Shown: positions 20,394 to 30,704 of the stretch, in pieces
Layout of the letters: each line of letters starts with the position of its first letter
Position numbering within the stretch: the stretch's first letter is position 1
Source of the DNA: a candidate division BRC1 bacterium HGW-BRC1-1
GTDB taxonomy: Bacteria > Sumerlaeota > Sumerlaeia > Sumerlaeales > Sumerlaeaceae
Direction of reading: 5' to 3'
Assembly (NCBI GenBank): GCA_002842095.1
Contig: PHCB01000009.1
Location: forward strand, 71,468 to 135,467
Length of the DNA: 64,000 nucleotides
Translations under genes and position numbers: made by a program
Notes under the pieces: model-generated
What the model saw: the letters and a program-made list of their open reading frames with translations, nothing else
Databases searched by the model: none
Told to the model about the DNA's origin: nothing

Positions 20394-20828
20394 ATGAAAC
20401 TTGCCGTGGCCATGGATGAAAACGGAGCCATTGCCGAGAACTTTGCATTGTCGGTGGAGTTCCTCGTTTTCGAGGTGGAATCCAACGTCGTGGTTGGCGA
20501 GGAAAACCGCGCCATCGAGCCGCCCAGCCAGCCTGCCGATGCCGCCGCGCCCCTCGAACGCGTGCGTGTGGGACGCGGAGTTTGCCGCGCACCGGAGATG
20601 GACGCCGACGACCTGGCCGACCCGCACGATTACGAGCGCCTCATCGAACCGATCCTCGATTGCGAGATGGTTTTCGTGCGCGGGCTGGGCCGCCTTGCCG
20701 CGCGGGCGCTGGTCATGCAGGCCGTGCAGCCCTTCGTCCTCGCCTTCGAGGGCACCCCGCGCCAGGTAGCCGAGCTTCTGGCCGCCGGCCATCTGCGCCA
20801 GTCCCACGACCCCGGGTGCAAATGTTGA
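20394..20828 (+). CDS. NifX/NafY-like dinitrogenase iron-molybdenum cofactor-binding family protein
   Basis: MKLAVAMDENGAIAENFALSVEFLVFEVESNVVVGEE...; RLAARALVMQAVQPFVLAFEGTPRQVAELLAAGHLRQSHDPGCKC; start at MKLAVAM after ggagg. Confidence 0.65.
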   Translation: MKLAVAMDENGAIAENFALSVEFLVFEVESNVVVGEENRAIEPPSQPADAAAPLERVRVGRGVCRAPEMDADDLADPHDYERLIEPILDCEMVFVRGLGRLAARALVMQAVQPFVLAFEGTPRQVAELLAAGHLRQSHDPGCKC

Positions 20829-20884
20829 TTCGTACGATTACGATTTAAAGAACAAAAATCTAATTCCTCTGGAGACCGTCCATC

Positions 20885-23587
20885 ATGAAACGTTTCGTAA
20901 CCGCCTTAGCGGTGTCCCTTTTCTTCAGCACCACGCTTCAACCCGTTGCCGCGTCTTCAACCACGGACACTGCCTCCGCGCTGATTGGGACAGCTTACGA
21001 CGGCAACGTCTCCGCCGCCACGCAGACGGCTGCCGCGCAGGGGGTCATTGGCCGCCTGCTGCCGCCCGGGGCTGCATCGCAGTTCCATGTGGAAGTCGTT
21101 CCTGCCCCCGACAAGGCCGACTACTTCGAAGTCGACCCCGGCGGCGATGGTCCCATCGTGTTGCGCGGCTCCTCCGGCGTGTCCGCATGCCGCGGGCTCA
21201 AGTGGTATCTGAACGAGAAGTGCGCCAGCAGCATCACATGGAGCGCCGACAACCTGACCCTCCCCTCACCGCTGCCGCGCGATTTCTCGCCCCACCGCGA
21301 GGCCACACCTTTTCCCATCCGCTACATCTTCAACAACTGCATTTTCGGTTATAGCATGGCTTTCTGGCAGTGGCCGCAATGGGAGCGCATGATGGATGTG
21401 CTCGCCTTCAACGGCATCAATATGCCGGCGATGCTGCTGGGTCAGGAAAAAATCTGGCAAATGGCCTATGCCGAGATGGGCATCCCGCCGCGCGAACTGG
21501 ACAACTTCTTCGCGGGCCCGGCTTGGTACCCCTGGCAATGGATGGGCAACCTCGACGGTTGGGGCGGCCCCGTGCCGCAGAGCGTGGTGGATGGCCAGTG
21601 CGAGTTGCAAAAGCAGATTCTCGCCCGTGCCCGTTCGCTGGGAATGAAGGCCGTGCTGCCCGGTTTCTCCGGCCACATCCCCAAGGCGCTGGTGGACCGC
21701 AACCCCGACCTTAAATATCAGAAAATGGAATGGTGGGGTTTCTCCACCTACGTGCTCGATTGGCAGGACCCCGCGTTCAAGAAGATCAGCGCCCTTTTCA
21801 TGCGTCACCAACGCGAAACGTATGGCACGGACCACTACTACAACATCGACCCGTTCAACGAAATGACACCGCCCAGCGTGGAGCTGAGCTATCTGACCAA
21901 CATGGCCCGCACGATTTTCTCGTGCATCGACGAGTCTGACCCCAAGGGCATCTGGGTGTTGATGACATGGTTTGCCAAAAAACCCGAGGAGATGTGGAAC
22001 CCCGAGCGGACCCGCGAGTTCTTCGAGGCCGTGCCCGATGATCGCGTGCTGGCTCTGGAACTCTGGGGGGAGAACTGGGAGGGCACCGGATGGCACCACC
22101 ACGAGGGTTGGTTTGGCAAGCCGTGGGTCTGGTCCATTCTGCAAAACTTCGGCAACCGCGTGGATATTTACGGCGGGCTGCCACAAATTCTGGAAAACTT
22201 TAACCGGATGAAAAGCTCCCCCGAACACGGCAATCTGCAGGGCATGGGCATTATGACCGAGGGGCTGGGCTATAACCCGGTCGTGTACGAGCTGGTGCTG
22301 GACATGATGTGGGGCGACGGGGTGAAAGACCTCGATGCGTGGAAAGCAGAGTATCTGCACAAGCGCTATGGCAAGGTGCCCGAACCGGTGCGCAAGGCGT
22401 GGGACATTCTTTACGAATCGCGATACAATCAGACTAATCTGATCGATAATGCGCGATTGAGCTTTGCGCCGCAGCTTATGGATAGCTTCGAAATGGACCC
22501 CGCCGTGGCCGAGGCGTGGGGCTTGATGATCGACGGCGCACCGGAGTTGAAGGATAACCCCGCGTACCAGTTTGATCTGGTGAACCTGGGCCGCGAAACG
22601 CTGGGCAACTTCGCGCCGTATTATGTCCTCGCCGTGAAAAAAGCCGTGGAAGCCAAAGACGCGGACGCCCTGCACCAGGCCGCCGCAGATCTGCTGGAGT
22701 TCATGCGCGACAGCGACCGCCTGCTGGCGTCGAACGAGCACATGCTGCTGGGTACCTGGCTGGCCGACGCCCGCGCTTGGGGCACCACGCCCGCCGAAAA
22801 AACTCTGCTGGAGTGGAACGCCAAACGCCAAATTACCGATTGGGGCGGCAAGATCGGCTCGTACGCCATCAAGGAATGGGCGGGGATGCTGACCGACCGC
22901 GCACTGCCCGTGTGGGCCGACTATTTAAAAAAGATGGAGACGTCGCTGCGCGAGGGCAAGGCCATCGATTCCAAAGCTCTCGCGAAAGAAAACGCTCTCG
23001 CCCTGGCGGCCTGGGCCGATCGCTCGTCCACACTGCCCGTGACCGCCACCGGCGACCCGGTGGAGATTTCGCGCGAACTGTGGGCAAAGTACAAGCCGGC
23101 CTTTGCGAACTATGCGAAGGTCTCCGGCATGGAAGAAATCTTTAAAGCCGAGCGAGTGCCGGGCCTGGCCGTGGGCAAAACTGTTACGGCCACAGGCCAG
23201 GAGGAAGGCGCAAACCCCGCCTTTGCCGTGGACGGCAAGCTGCGCGGAAAACACTGGGGAGCCGTGGCGCCCGCGTCGATCACCGTTGATCTGGAGAAGC
23301 CCGTCAAAGTGGCGGCGTTTCAGGTTTATCCGTTTGCCGGAGACGAACGCTCATACCAGTACACCATCGAGGTGTCAGCCGACAACAAAAGCTGGGAGAA
23401 GGTCGTGGATATGTCGGACAATGAAAAACTCGCAACTCGAATGGGTATCAACCACCCCATCAAAAGCGACAAGCCCGTGCGCTACGCCCGACTCAACATG
23501 CTCCACAACACAGCCAACAGCTCTGTGCACGTGGTAGAATTCAAAATCCTCTCCGCAGAAGATGTGAAAGCGCTGGCGAAGGAGTAG
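20885..23587 (+). CDS. Alpha-N-acetylglucosaminidase (GH89, NAGLU-like) with C-terminal F5/8 type C domain
   Basis: NNCIFGYSMAFWQWPQWERMMDVLAFNGINMPAMLLGQEKIW; WAWYPWQWMGNLDGWGGP region; C-terminal YTIEVSADNKSWEKVVDMS. Confidence 0.92.
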   Translation: MKRFVTALAVSLFFSTTLQPVAASSTTDTASALIGTAYDGNVSAATQTAAAQGVIGRLLPPGAASQFHVEVVPAPDKADYFEVDPGGDGPIVLRGSSGVSACRGLKWYLNEKCASSITWSADNLTLPSPLPRDFSPHREATPFPIRYIFNNCIFGYSMAFWQWPQWERMMDVLAFNGINMPAMLLGQEKIWQMAYAEMGIPPRELDNFFAGPAWYPWQWMGNLDGWGGPVPQSVVDGQCELQKQILARARSLGMKAVLPGFSGHIPKALVDRNPDLKYQKMEWWGFSTYVLDWQDPAFKKISALFMRHQRETYGTDHYYNIDPFNEMTPPSVELSYLTNMARTIFSCIDESDPKGIWVLMTWFAKKPEEMWNPERTREFFEAVPDDRVLALELWGENWEGTGWHHHEGWFGKPWVWSILQNFGNRVDIYGGLPQILENFNRMKSSPEHGNLQGMGIMTEGLGYNPVVYELVLDMMWGDGVKDLDAWKAEYLHKRYGKVPEPVRKAWDILYESRYNQTNLIDNARLSFAPQLMDSFEMDPAVAEAWGLMIDGAPELKDNPAYQFDLVNLGRETLGNFAPYYVLAVKKAVEAKDADALHQAAADLLEFMRDSDRLLASNEHMLLGTWLADARAWGTTPAEKTLLEWNAKRQITDWGGKIGSYAIKEWAGMLTDRALPVWADYLKKMETSLREGKAIDSKALAKENALALAAWADRSSTLPVTATGDPVEISRELWAKYKPAFANYAKVSGMEEIFKAERVPGLAVGKTVTATGQEEGANPAFAVDGKLRGKHWGAVAPASITVDLEKPVKVAAFQVYPFAGDERSYQYTIEVSADNKSWEKVVDMSDNEKLATRMGINHPIKSDKPVRYARLNMLHNTANSSVHVVEFKILSAEDVKALAKE

Positions 23588-23705
23588 GAAGCACAGGGTT
23601 TCAAATGCTTTTTTCGTGAGTTTAAATCACCCGATTGGGGTTGCACCTGCTCTTTCGCGGGGTTGGCTTGATCACCATCATGTCTGCCCTGCGGAGGAAT
23701 TCTTT

Positions 23706-25803
23706 ATGCGCCTCACACTTTTGTCCGCCGCTATTATAGGAGCTCTTATGACCCCCTTCACGCCCCACGCTGCCATGTCTAAATCGGCCGCGAACACCTC
23801 TGAACCGCTGACCGCTGCGCCAAGCACGTTTCTGTTCACGGCGCGTAGCACCCAGTGGAATTATCCCACCGATGTTACCGCGGCGCAGGCCGATGATATG
23901 GCGACTTCTCTGGCCGCCGCTGGCATCAATCTGTTGCTGACCGAGGCGAACCGCAGTCTGGTGAACGACTGGCCCAGCAAGCCCGAGGCCATCGACGAGA
24001 TTGCCCAGCGGGGCGGTGCGGCGGTGAGCGAGCGGGCCACGAAGATTGTGGCCGAGGCGTGCCATCGCCATGGCATACGACTGGTGCACCATATCACCTC
24101 AACCTTCTGCACGAAGCGCTATCTGGATGCGCACCCCGAGTGGGCGCAGGTGGACGCCCGCACCGGCGAGCCGGTCTTTTTCGAGATGTACGGCGGCTTG
24201 TGGATGCTCTGCCCGAACAACCCCGAGTGGCGCGCGTTCTACATCGACCAGATCGGCGACTTCACGCGTCGCACCGGTGTGGACGGCTGGATGGTGGACG
24301 AGGTCGAGTTCCTGCCCGACTGGTATTCCTGCGGCTGCAAGCACTGCCGCGCGAAGTTCAAGGCCGAGACTGGCTACGACCTGCCCACGGGCAAGCGGTC
24401 GGACGTGTGGGAGAACTTCGACAGTCCCGTGTGGCGGGCGTGGCGATTTCTTTGTCGACATCAAAGCCCGCCTGGACGAGGTGGCTCCCAACCAGATTCT
24501 GGCCGGTTGCGTGGCCGGTGCGAGTGAGACCTTCCTGCCGCAGTACTGGGGCATGGACGCCGCCGAGCTGGCCCGCGGTGGCAATTTTCCGTTTTACGAA
24601 TGCTACCTCGGCCCGGGCCTGCCGTTGCTCAGTTGGCGGCGCGCCATCGCCGAGATGCGCCTGTATGACGCCCTCGCCCGCCCCCACGGGACGCCCGCGT
24701 TGACGCTGTTTTATCCCTCCGCCCGCGACGAAGTGCCCGCCTGCTGGGCGATGTGTAATGTGGCCGGCAACCGCTTCTGGGCGTTGATGCCGGGTACCCC
24801 TGGATTTTCTCCGCATCAGGTCTTCCGCCCCGAGGACGGTTTTTTCTCGTGGGAGGAACTGCACGGCGATGCCTTCGGGCCGCAGGTGTCTCTGGCCGAA
24901 ACGGCCCTGCTATTCCCCGGCCAGACCCGCGACGGACAGCCCACGAACGACGGCGCGCCTCTGTCGAAGTTTGCCACCACGCCCCGCATCGAGCTGGGCG
25001 GGCGCGACCTGACCGCCGCCGTGAACGAATGGGCCGGATGGGCCGAGGCGTTGACCGAGGCGAACATCCCCCACGACATCCTGCGCGAGAGCGACCTGAC
25101 AAGCACGAGCGGTCTGGCGAAATACCGCGTGCTGGCCATGCCCGCCGCACTGGCGCTGAGCAACGCGCAGGCATCCGCCGTGCTGGCGTTTGTCGCACGG
25201 GGCGGAAAGCTGCTGACCGCCGGACAAACCGGCGTGATGGACGAAACCGGCGCGCCACGGACGGAGAAGGATCTCGTGTCGGCGCTGCGCAAGGCGGCCA
25301 CAACGCGGTTCGACGATAACCCCGGCAGCGCAACGGTGCGCGGGTTTGCGGGCAGCAAGCAATTGTGGGAGGCCGAGCGCGCACCCGAGGCCCGACGCCG
25401 CATTCTGGATGCAGTGACCAGCGCTACAAGCGGTCAGGCAATGTGGAGCATCGAAGGCGCACCGGCCGGTGCAGTGGTGGCCGGAGCTTTTCAACAGCTC
25501 GACACCAAGGCCGCTGTGGTGCATCTTCTCAACACCAGCGCGGCCCACTGCGAGGTGGGCACGACGGCCCCCGAACAGGGCAAATTCCATCCGGAATTCC
25601 CGCCCGTGGAAGGCCTTCGCGTTCATCTGAGGGCCGATGTGGCCAAGGCCGCTGCGGCACCCGGAAAACCGCCCGTGGTGCATTGGATGCCATACCCCGG
25701 CACCGAACGGGTGGCTCTGAAACCCACCATGGCCGAGGACGGATCGATGAGCGTGGAACTTCCCGCGCTGACCCAATACGGAATCCTGCGCGTGGGACAA
25801 TAG
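23706..25803 (+). pseudogene. Secreted glycoside-hydrolase-like protein (GHL6-type) interrupted by a single frameshift near 24440-24455
   Basis: 5' frame: VDGWMVDEVEFLPDWYSCGCKHCRAKFKAETGYDLPTGKRSDVWENFDSPVWRAW; 3' frame continues GDFFVDIKARLDEVAPNQILAGCVAGASETFLPQYWGMDAAEL to 25803. Confidence 0.75.
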
Positions 25804-25898
25804 TATCGAACGAAAGCCGGGCGGGGTGCAAAACGCTTGCGTTCACCCCGCCCCACGGCTTCCAACTAACCGTCGCTGTTCTTTAACTCCAACCCGGG

Positions 25899-26522
25899 AT
25901 GACCCTCATGCCTTTGATTAACGGTTCCGTTTCCTATCGTAAGTTCGCGCTGGCCGACGATCTGCCCAAGGATTTCAGCGAGAACCTGCAAAACAACCTG
26001 GCCAAATGGGCGTTTCGGGAGATTGACCCGCAGAAAAATCCCGAGATGTCGGTGGGTTGGGTGAACGCGCTGAACCCCACGGATACGAAGCTGGGCGTGG
26101 AAAAGGTGATGCGCGGCAAGTATATCATCCTCGGCATGCGGATTGATAAAAAGAGCCTCAGTGGGGCGATGTTGAAAGCGCAATTAAACGAAGCAATCCG
26201 GGCAGCCCTGCGCGAGCGACGCGCCCGCAAAATGAACCGCGAAGAAGTGGCCGGACTTAAAGAGACAGTTAAAGCACAGATGCTGTCTCATGTCAGCGCA
26301 ACCACCAGCCTGTTTGAAGTAGTCTGGAATTATGAGACCGGAGATATCTTCTTTAGTTCTCAAACAGAAAAGACATGTATCGAGTTCATGGACTTGTTTG
26401 AAGAGACATTCAAGACATCACTGATGGACATCAACCTGGCCGCACGGGCAGATGCCTACATCGAGCGCACAGGCGTGGATGTTGACTTGGAGACGCTGGA
26501 GACGGCGCAGTTCGGTTTGTGA
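25899..26522 (+). CDS. RdgC-like (recombination-associated) protein, short form
   Basis: 207 aa; LPLING-type N-terminus, C-terminal SSQTEKTCIEFMDLFEETFKTSLMDINLAARADAYIERTG resembling RdgC. Confidence 0.6.
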   Translation: MTLMPLINGSVSYRKFALADDLPKDFSENLQNNLAKWAFREIDPQKNPEMSVGWVNALNPTDTKLGVEKVMRGKYIILGMRIDKKSLSGAMLKAQLNEAIRAALRERRARKMNREEVAGLKETVKAQMLSHVSATTSLFEVVWNYETGDIFFSSQTEKTCIEFMDLFEETFKTSLMDINLAARADAYIERTGVDVDLETLETAQFGL

Positions 26523-26530
26523 AAATGCTC

Positions 26531-27046
26531 TGACGCAAAGACGCAAAGGGCGCAAAGACAATATTTAAAAGCATTAGAGCAGTTTTGATGTAAGTGTTAA
26601 CATATCCTGCAATCTCTAAATAGTTGGAGCATTCGGTTCGGGGCGAATGTGCGTGCAGGGTAAACTGGAGGCCGGGTGGAGGCCTGAGGCAGACCCCTGC
26701 ATGGATAATGGCCTGCCGATTGCGAGCCGGCTGAACCGCTTGCACACCGCTTGCACACCGGTTGCACGCCGGTCACACCGGGGTTGCCATCGCCATCAAG
26801 TGGGCAAGTGGGAGGCGGTAGAATCGGGCGCCCCGGCGAGGCCGTGGTAGCCACCTATCACAGGGATGGGCGGTCACAATTCGACATCCCAACGCACCAC
26901 GAGTCTGTAATCATTTGAGTCGAAAACGCTCTAGCATAAAGAGAAGCAAAAGAAGAGAGTTTAAAACACACATTATTATTCAGTCGTGGACTTGATACCT
27001 AAGTTCGTCCATGGCTTCTCTTTGCGAACTTTGCGTCTTTGCGTCA
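26531..27046. repeat. Long-range inverted repeat pair of a ~9-bp-period motif (GCAAAGACG) bounding an intergenic island
   Basis: tgacgcaaagacgcaaagggcgcaaaga (26531-26558) versus reverse complement of 27019-27046 tgacgcaaagacgcaaagttcgcaaaga: 26/28 identical. Confidence 0.9.
26740..26780 (-). repeat. 11-bp tandem repeat, degenerate, same family as 13393-13425 (reverse complement)
   Basis: ttgcacaccgc ttgcacaccgg ttgcacgccgg tcacaccgg. Confidence 0.85.
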
Positions 27047-27053
27047 AAAGTAT

Positions 27054-28397
27054 TTAAAGCTTCTTAACTCCCAGATCAAACGGCAGGCTACTGTTGCCGC
27101 AGATGAGGAATCTCAGGCAGACTGTCTTTACCTCACCCGGTTTCAGTTCCAGCGGGGACGAAAGTAGCGAGGCCTCGGTGGTGGCTTGTTTCGGGCCGGC
27201 CCATTTGGTTTGCACGGGCTTGCCGTCGTACAGGGCGGCTGTTTCGGATTTAACGGACATGCCATCCGCCACAACCACCTGCCATGCCAGACCAATGTCT
27301 GCGCCAGTTTTGCCGAACACCACGTCGCTGCGCAGCGTTTCGGTGGTTGAGCTGTTCATCACCGTCAGGCGCACGTCGTACGGAATCATGTAGTTGCCCA
27401 CGGTATCGGTGCGCGTGTAGCCGGGGCGCAGCACGAGGTCGGTCGTCTGGCGGGCGTCGGAGCAGCCACGGGTCTGCACTTCGGGCAGAGCCATGGAGAA
27501 GCTCGTGCCGCCGGTGTCCAGTGCCACCGCGTCCAGCACGAAGGGCGTGTCGTTCTTCCAGATGAAGTTCGGGTAAACCCCCACGGCGCGGCCCAGCGCG
27601 CACCCCTGTGGTTCTTCGTTCATGGAAACTTCGTCGCTGGTGGGCGCGCCGGTTAGCATCAGCGCGGCGGCCTGTGCGTTCAGGTCGGTTTTGGGGCCGG
27701 GAGGCACGGCGATCACATCCACCTGCAGTGATGCGGGGGCGTCGCCATCCACCGTGGCGCGCACGTAACCGAAACAGTTCACGTTGTGGCTGGCATCGGG
27801 GCCGTTGGTGACGTTGCCAAACTGCCGCCCGTAGGCGACGACGCGGCCCTCGCCGGCGGGGATCTCGACACGGGGCAGGGGGCGGTCCCATTCCTCGGCC
27901 AGCACGCGCCGGGCCAGGGTGCTCTCGAATTCATGCACCTTACCGATGAGCCCCTCGCTCTTGATGACCTGGCGGGGGAGCAGCGTTACGGGCTTGTCAC
28001 CGAGGTTGGTCACATAAACCACCATGCGCGCGGCCAGTTGCGGATTCTTGCTGATGAGATGGAAAAGAAAGACATCGAACCCGCCGTCGATGCCCGTGAA
28101 ACCGTGGGCGCTGCGCTGGTTGCGCAACTCCTCAGCCCCGCCATTATCGGGCAGCATGGTGCGGGTGCTGTAAAGCACGCCGTGGCTGGTGAAGCTCTCG
28201 GGGAGGTCGCTGATCATGGCCCAGCGGGCCGCGGGGTTTTGGGTGGTGCGCCCCTTGAGGAGAGTCCCCTCGCAGCGGTCGCACGCCACCTTGGGCGCGA
28301 GGGTCACCAATTCGCTGGGTTGCGGTGCGGCCCACGTAAATGACGCTGCCAGCGACATCAGAACCAAAACGTTTCCCATCAACCATGCTGATTTCAT
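27054..28397 (-). CDS. Secreted protein of unknown function
   Basis: 447 aa; signal peptide MKSAWLMGNVLVLMSLAASFTWAAPQ; no family recognised. Confidence 0.7.
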   Translation of the reverse strand: MKSAWLMGNVLVLMSLAASFTWAAPQPSELVTLAPKVACDRCEGTLLKGRTTQNPAARWAMISDLPESFTSHGVLYSTRTMLPDNGGAEELRNQRSAHGFTGIDGGFDVFLFHLISKNPQLAARMVVYVTNLGDKPVTLLPRQVIKSEGLIGKVHEFESTLARRVLAEEWDRPLPRVEIPAGEGRVVAYGRQFGNVTNGPDASHNVNCFGYVRATVDGDAPASLQVDVIAVPPGPKTDLNAQAAALMLTGAPTSDEVSMNEEPQGCALGRAVGVYPNFIWKNDTPFVLDAVALDTGGTSFSMALPEVQTRGCSDARQTTDLVLRPGYTRTDTVGNYMIPYDVRLTVMNSSTTETLRSDVVFGKTGADIGLAWQVVVADGMSVKSETAALYDGKPVQTKWAGPKQATTEASLLSSPLELKPGEVKTVCLRFLICGNSSLPFDLGVKKL

Positions 28398-28569
28398 AAG
28401 CTCGTTAAAACCTTTTTCGTGTGTGAGTTATTGGATGCGACAATCCGGTTATGTCCGGTGAGCGATGCAATTTCGTCAATGATGAAACAGAGGGCAACGG
28501 GTTGGAAAACCGGTTCTCCTGTGTGGTTGGGGTTGACCCTGCCTTCTCTGATCATTACAGAATGAACCC

Positions 28570-29934
28570 ATGGACAACAAACCGATTTCCACGCCGAACC
28601 GGGTTTCAAGCGGGGTGCAGGGGTTGGACGCCGTTCTTGAAGGCGGGTTTTATGATGCTTCATCCGTGCTGTTGCGCGGCATTCCCGGCGCAGGCAAGAC
28701 CACGCTGGGCACACAATTTGTTGCCGCCGGGGTGCGTGACCACGGCGAACCGGGCGTAATCGTTTCCTTTGAAACTTTCCCCGACCACTACTATCGCGAC
28801 GCCGCATCGCTGGGTTGGAACCTGCGCGAGATGGAATTGCGCGGACTTCTGCGCGTGCTCTTCCTCCGCCGCGACGATCTCTACAGCAGCTTCCCCGAGC
28901 GCGAAAGCATGGCCGTGTCGCGCCTCACCGACGCCGCGCTGGAGATAGGCGCGAAGCGACTTTTCATCGACGGCGCATCGCGCTTCTGGCGCCTCCCCCT
29001 GCCGCACGAACAGCAACTGGCGGTGTATCAGGATTTTGTGTTGAAGGCCAAGGGGCTTGGGGCGGTGACCATGCTTGCGCTGAACACGATGCCAGGCGCG
29101 GCACCGGGGTCTCACCCCGCCGAGCAGGGAGCCGATTTCATTCTTTGCCTCGACCGCGATGAAAATGTGGACCACCCCGACCTGCGGGTGCTTACCGTCA
29201 CGCGCGCTCGGGGTCAGAACGTGCAACTGGGCCGCCATCCCTTCGCCATCACTCCCGAGGGGGTGCAGCTCTGGCCGCGCATTCTGCCGGCGGAGATCGC
29301 CGCGCCCCACGTGAGCGAGCAACGCTTTCCCTGCGGAACGGACGAACTCAACGATCTTCTGGGGGGAGGCTTCCGTGCCGGTTCGTCAGCGCTGTTGGCG
29401 GGGCCGGGCGGATCGGGCAAAACCATTCTTGCGGCTGCTTTCGCCCGCCACGCCGCCCGCACTTCGGGGAGCGCTTTGTTGATTCATGCCGCCCCCCTGC
29501 CGGGCGCCAAACAGGAGTGTCCCGGACTCGTCACATGCCAGATCCATTCGTCGCGTGTGGCGCACCCTCTGGAGTACCTGTATCGCGTGCGCTGCCTTAC
29601 GGCCCAATGCAAACCCTCAGTGGTGGTGCTGGACGGCGTGCCTCTGCTGACCCAACCAGCGGCCGCTGCCCGGACCTGGCATCATGACGTGGTGCAACCT
29701 CTGGCCGCCTGGGCGGCAGAAAACGAGGCGGTACTTCTCGTTTCCACGCACCTCGGCGCTCCGAATCCCATCACGGCGCTTGCGGCCGAAGCCGCCTTGC
29801 AGGACTTTGAAACCATCCTGCTGACGGGCTTCGCAGACGCCGACAACCCCGAGTCAAAACAGGTGCGCGTGGTGAAGGCCCGCGGCGGATGCAAAGACCA
29901 CAATCCGCGTCCGCTGAAATCCAGCGAGGCATAA
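28570..29934 (+). CDS. KaiC-like protein with two RecA-type ATPase domains
   Basis: VSSGVQGLDAVLEGGFYDASSVLLRGIPGAGKTTLGTQFVAAG and CGTDELNDLLGGGFRAGSSALLAGPGGSGKTILAAAFARHAA. Confidence 0.85.
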   Translation: MDNKPISTPNRVSSGVQGLDAVLEGGFYDASSVLLRGIPGAGKTTLGTQFVAAGVRDHGEPGVIVSFETFPDHYYRDAASLGWNLREMELRGLLRVLFLRRDDLYSSFPERESMAVSRLTDAALEIGAKRLFIDGASRFWRLPLPHEQQLAVYQDFVLKAKGLGAVTMLALNTMPGAAPGSHPAEQGADFILCLDRDENVDHPDLRVLTVTRARGQNVQLGRHPFAITPEGVQLWPRILPAEIAAPHVSEQRFPCGTDELNDLLGGGFRAGSSALLAGPGGSGKTILAAAFARHAARTSGSALLIHAAPLPGAKQECPGLVTCQIHSSRVAHPLEYLYRVRCLTAQCKPSVVVLDGVPLLTQPAAAARTWHHDVVQPLAAWAAENEAVLLVSTHLGAPNPITALAAEAALQDFETILLTGFADADNPESKQVRVVKARGGCKDHNPRPLKSSEA

Positions 29935-30015
29935 TCCACCCGGGGGCAGATTCTGGTGCTTGACGGCTGCTTGCTACCGGGTCCGCAATAAACGCTTACA
30001 ACATCGCGCGAGGCT

Positions 30016-30639
30016 GTGGCTTTTCCCATGAAAGAATTCTGGCTGTGTTTTGTTCCGCTGTTTGTGGCCGTCGACGCCATCGGCACCATGCCCCTGTTTC
30101 TGGGGATGGTGGACGGCATCGACCGGGCCCGTGTGCGGCGTGTACTGGCGCAAAGCGTGGTCACTGCCACCGTGGTGGCGATGTTGTTCCTGATTCTTGG
30201 GACGGGATTTCTCGAACTTTTGGGGATCACCATGGCCGACTTCATGGTGGCGGGCGGCGTGTTGCTGTTCGTTATCGCCATGGCCGACCTGTTGGGCAAC
30301 TCGGCGGCGGCAGGGGCCGATTCAACCGAAATTGAAACGGTGGGTGCGGTGCCTCTGGGGGTGCCGCTGATCGCCGGACCGGCGCTGTTAACAACTTCGC
30401 TGTTGCTGCTGAAACAGCATGGGGTGGTGCCCACGGCACTGGCGGTGCTGGCGAACATTCTTGTGGCAGGCACCATTTTTCTTTTCGCAGAGCAAATCCG
30501 AAAAGTGCTCGGGCGGGCGGGTTCGAAGACGTTCGCGAAAATCGCCAACCTACTGCTGGCTTCCATCGCAGTGATGATCATCCGGAAAGGTTTCGTCCTG
30601 ATCATAACGCAAAGCCTGCTGGGTGGCAAGGCCGGCTGA
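30016..30639 (+). CDS. MarC family integral membrane protein
   Basis: FVPLFVAVDAIGTMPLFLGMV...; LGVPLIAGPALLTTSLLLL; six predicted TM segments. Confidence 0.88.
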   Translation: MAFPMKEFWLCFVPLFVAVDAIGTMPLFLGMVDGIDRARVRRVLAQSVVTATVVAMLFLILGTGFLELLGITMADFMVAGGVLLFVIAMADLLGNSAAAGADSTEIETVGAVPLGVPLIAGPALLTTSLLLLKQHGVVPTALAVLANILVAGTIFLFAEQIRKVLGRAGSKTFAKIANLLLASIAVMIIRKGFVLIITQSLLGGKAG

Positions 30640-30704
30640 TTGTAGCCGGGCGGTGGGTGGGATTGCATAAGGTGTTTTTTCGGGGGCCGTTGCCAGATTC
30701 TGCC

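Noticed and set aside
26522-27054. Retron or diversity-generating element
   Set aside because: No reverse transcriptase ORF in or near the region; only repeats and inverted repeats are visible
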